A stretch of DNA of 64,000 nt, taken from contig NZ_BJZV01000016.1 in assembly GCF_007992215.1 (NCBI RefSeq), positions 52,227 to 116,226 of the forward strand, read 5' to 3'. Shown piece by piece: positions 61,662-64,000 of this stretch. Source of the stretch: Methylobacterium gnaphalii. Lineage in GTDB: Bacteria; Pseudomonadota; Alphaproteobacteria; Rhizobiales; Beijerinckiaceae. The position numbers and the translations under genes were made by a program. Each line of letters starts with the position of its first letter. The first letter of the stretch is position 1. The notes beneath the pieces were generated by a model. The model saw nothing but the letters and a program-made list of their open reading frames with translations. It searched no databases and had not been told where the DNA came from.

Positions 61662-61865
61662 TCAAAGCGAGCCGCCCTCGTCCCGCTCCTTGTCTCCCTC
61701 GGGATCCGAGCCAGGTATGACGTAGCGCTCGCCGAGCCAGCGGCCGAGATCAACGTCAGCGCAGCGTTGGGAGCAGAACGGGGCGAAAGACTCCGTGGCT
61801 GGCTTTCGGCAGATTGGGCACGACACTGGGGGCTGCTCGCGGCGTGGGTCGGGCTGTTGCGCCAT
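61662..61865 (-). CDS. yacG: DNA gyrase inhibitor-like zinc protein YacG
   Basis: A 67-residue YacG: the zinc site Cys-x2-Cys...Cys-x3-Cys is SCPICRKPATESFAPFCSQR plus CADVDLGRWLGERYVIPG. YacG inhibits gyrase in E. coli. Its ATG 61863-61865 touches the maf stop (TGATG overlap); transcribed with maf. Confidence 0.92.
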   Translation of the reverse strand: MAQQPDPRREQPPVSCPICRKPATESFAPFCSQRCADVDLGRWLGERYVIPGSDPEGDKERDEGGSL

Positions 61866-62560
61866 CAGGCCGGCGCTCCCCAGCCGCGGCGCACTGGGAA
61901 GCCCTCGCCTTCCAGCAGGCTCATCGTCTCGTAGAGAGGCAGGCCGATCACGGCGCTCTGCGAGCCGACAAGTTTGATCACGAAGGCCCCAGCGAGCCCC
62001 TGGATCGCGTAGCCGCCTGCCTTGCCGCGCCACTCGCCCGAGCCGAGATAGCTCTCAATCTCGCGCGAGGACAGCCGCTTGAAGCGCACGCGCGCCTCGA
62101 CCAAACGCTCACGCTGGCGGCCCTTCGGCGAGAGGATGCAGACGGCGGTGTACACGCGGTGCGGGCGGCCGGACAGAAGACGTAGGCAGTCGGCTGCCTC
62201 GTCGAGCCGCTCAGCCTTGGGTAGCACGCGCCGGCCGACCGCGACCACCGTGTCGGCGGAGATGAGGAAAGCAGCGCGCAGCATGTCGTTGCGCGCCGCC
62301 GCGTCGCGGGCGACCTCAAGCTTGGCGCGGGCAAGGCGGCGGGCGAGCTCGCGCGGTGATTCCGATTTGCGCGGCGTCTCGTCTATGTCGGCCGGCAGCA
62401 GGAAGTCCGGCTCGATGCCGATCTGCTGCAGCAGGGCCAAGCGGCGCGGAGAGGAGGAGGCGAGCACGAGCTTCGGCGCCGCGACTGTTCCCGGCATCGC
62501 GGAGACCTGCACCATGGCAACGGCTGGCTCGGTGGCTGTTTGCGTCGTCACGGCGCTCAT
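61865..62560 (-). CDS. maf: Maf-type nucleotide pyrophosphatase
   Basis: A 231-residue Maf-like protein. Motifs: [20 protein letters not shown] (S-x-S-P-R-R), [39 protein letters not shown] (catalytic Asp) and [30 protein letters not shown]. Maf removes non-canonical or damaged dTTP/UTP-type nucleotides or blocks septation. The start is uncertain: ATG 62560 or internal ATGs at 62515 and 62497. Operon with yacG. Confidence 0.92.
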   Translation of the reverse strand: MSAVTTQTATEPAVAMVQVSAMPGTVAAPKLVLASSSPRRLALLQQIGIEPDFLLPADIDETPRKSESPRELARRLARAKLEVARDAAARNDMLRAAFLISADTVVAVGRRVLPKAERLDEAADCLRLLSGRPHRVYTAVCILSPKGRQRERLVEARVRFKRLSSREIESYLGSGEWRGKAGGYAIQGLAGAFVIKLVGSQSAVIGLPLYETMSLLEGEGFPVRRGWGAPA

Positions 62561-62622
62561 GTGGGCTTGGCTTTAAGAGAAATCCGGCTCGGCTCGCTTA
62601 GGGCCAAAGGCGGGGCGGACAC

Positions 62623-62735
62623 TAGAGCAGGTAACGAGAAGTTGGAAACGGCTTCTCGCTCAAAACCTGCTCTAACTCGTTGAACTAATCATATTTTCTG
62701 CGTTTCGACCGAGTCGGTCGAAACGCAGCATGAAA
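62623..62735. repeat. Interspersed palindromic repeat, copy 2
   Basis: Best preserved copy. Stem 1: TAGAGCAGGT (62623-62632) with ACCTGCTCTA (62665-62674), enclosing CGAGAAG (62635-62641)/CTTCTCG (62652-62658). Stem 2: TGCGTTTCGACC (62699-62710) pairs perfectly with GGTCGAAACGCA (62716-62727). Homologous to 20343-20455. Confidence 0.7.
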
Positions 62736-62864
62736 TAGCTGAAACGTTTCGCCAAGGAAACGCGACGGCTCGTTTCCGGTCCGTGGACAATCGAAACGGC
62801 TCTGCTATGGTTCGCCGCCTGCACTCCAAGGATGCAGCCGGCTGCGTTCTCGAGCGAGGTCGCC

Positions 62865-62903
62865 GCGGGCGTAGTTCAGTGGTAGAACGTCAGCTTCCCA
62901 AGC
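62865..62903 (+). pseudogene. 5' half of tRNA-Gly (CCC), severed at the anticodon arm
   Basis: The sequence GCGGGCGTAGTTCAGTGGTA then GAACGTCAGCTTCCCAAGC matches the first 39 bases of a tRNA-Gly with anticodon CCC, through the anticodon loop. Then it changes to acgggcggacggcttctct; no T-arm or acceptor 3' strand follows within 150 bases. The integrase pseudogene begins 150 bp downstream on the same strand. Confidence 0.8.
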
Positions 62904-63051
62904 ACGGGCGGACGGCTTCTCTGGGCTTCCGCCAGCTAGATCAAGCATCCCTGGCATATTCGCCGTATTCGCTTCCCTAATACCGCGCCGTACGTTGCTT
63001 CCTGGAGCTGGAACGCACCTGCTCCATAGCTGCTTCAGCGGAGCGGAAGCC

Positions 63052-64000
63052 GTGCGAAAGTTCAAATTCTCAGCGACGAATCTGGCTCGCTACCTGAATG
63101 TGCCTCAAAAGGTCGGCGCTCAGGTGGTGGTGTGGGATACCGAGGCACGGGGGCTCGGGCTTATCGTGGCCGCACAGGCTCTGGGACTTTTTTCGTTCAC
63201 TACCGGGTGGGTAAGCGCCAGCGAAAAGTGACGCTGGGACGGGTGAACGAACTCGCTGTCGCCGATGCTCGAGCACGAGCGGCGGAAATCATGGTCGCAG
63301 CGCACCAGGGACGAGATGTCGTTGGCGAGCGAGAAGCGGCCGAGCGGGCGCGGCTCACGCTAGCTGACGCCTATGCCGAGTACACAAAGGCACTCAAACG
63401 AAAGGAGGCATCGCCAAAGACGCTACTACTCAACGACCATAATTGGCGGAAGATGCTCAGGCCTCATGCGGGTCGCGAGCTGAACACGCTGACCAGACGT
63501 GAAGTCCGCACATGGCACGAAGGATGGGGGCACATCGGACCCACGGCCGCCAACCATGGCGCTCGCCTCCTGCGAACCGTCTACAACTATGCTGCGAAGA
63601 GGCTGGCCGAAGATTTGCCGCCCAACCCTTGCGTCGCTGTCGAGTTTTTCGCGGAGCGAGGTACTCGCCGCTTGCTGTCGTGGGATGAGCTCCCCGCGTG
63701 GTGGGGGCACGTGCTCTCTCTGAGCAACCCAGTCCGTTGTGCCTACTGGAAGCTTCTGTTGCTGTCTGGGCTGCGCATGACCGATGCAGCGACGATTCGG
63801 TGGGAAGAGCTCCGCGGTGAATTCCTACATCGTCCGAATCCCAAAGGCGGCCGTGCTCGCGCTTACGATCTACCGATCACTGAGCAGATGCTGAATCATC
63901 TTCGTCGAAGCTCGCGAGGCAGCCCAGCCGTTATATCCTGCGAGCCCTTGGGTCTTTCCTGCCGATAGCGCCTGCGGACACGTGCTCAACATGCGCGAGA
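63052..64000 (+). pseudogene. Tyrosine recombinase (P4-like integrase), frameshifted; runs off window
   Basis: Starting GTG 63052, one frame gives VRKFKFSATNLARYLNVPQK and WDTEARGLGLIVAAQ. From about 63170 another frame continues SGTFFVHYRVGKRQRKVTLG, VNELAVADARARAAEIMVAA, then core and catalytic regions LLSWDELPAWWGHVLSLSNP, LLLLSGLRMTDAATIRWEEL (catalytic Arg). Around 63905 a second shift leads to REAAQPLYPASPWVFPADSA and CGHVLNMRE at the window edge. So two frameshifts, about 63165-63180 and 63900-63912. Family: DUF4102-type integrases that use tRNA genes. Confidence 0.8.

Overview
The window is GC-rich, tightly packed bacterial chromosome. Several traits point to a Hyphomicrobiales member, most likely Methylobacteriaceae (Methylobacterium or a relative; inference): a fused UreA-UreB urease subunit, a MucR regulator whose zinc-finger Cys is replaced by Ser, an NdufS6-like zinc-finger protein, a Maf/YacG pair and many small orphan proteins. 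No ribosomal or marker gene is present to settle the genus.

Layout. 1-8.9 kb is a purine/ureide catabolism locus: a BMP-type nucleoside/purine ABC importer (minus strand) diverges from a plus-strand operon of cysteine hydrolase, amidase, (S)-ureidoglycine aminohydrolase (allE) and ureidoglycolate lyase (allA), followed by a guanine-deaminase-like gene. 9-18.4 kb is an accessory and stress region: CsbD and DUF2945 proteins, a PAS-PAS hybrid histidine kinase beside the wreck of another kinase, MucR, XRE and AT-hook proteins, an HdeA-like protein, orphans and AT-rich intergenic DNA. 18.6-24.4 kb holds tRNA-Leu, an FAD monooxygenase, a DHH phosphoesterase and two divergent DJ-1-superfamily genes. 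24.4-28.5 kb is a nitrilase/solute-symporter cluster with a LysR regulator. 28.7-36.3 kb is a complete malonate decarboxylase operon (mdcA-C-D-E-G-B-H) diverging from the malonate transporter madLM. 37.3-43 kb is the urease operon ureD-AB-C-E-F-G with a HupE/UreJ protein, preceded by an arginase remnant. 45.2-50.1 kb is a three-gene, translationally coupled exopolysaccharide operon (membrane-fusion protein, exported alpha/alpha-barrel-like protein, cellulose-synthase-like glycosyltransferase); the middle gene appears to start at CTG. 50.9-58.6 kb holds envelope and stress genes, including a fatty acid desaturase. 58.8-64 kb is a decayed mobile zone: an intact IS3-type element inserted in an integrase pseudogene next to tRNA-Phe, then maf-yacG, and a severed tRNA-Gly followed by a twice-frameshifted second integrase.

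How the parts connect. Ureidoglycolate lyase releases urea and glyoxylate, the urease operon splits urea, and the truncated arginase upstream of ureD suggests an earlier arginine-to-urea link. Nitrilase (carboxylate plus ammonia), malonate decarboxylase (acetate plus CO2) and the purine locus make this a nitrogen and organic-acid scavenging stretch. The least described candidate is the exopolysaccharide operon. No CRISPR array, riboswitch, replication origin or rRNA was seen.
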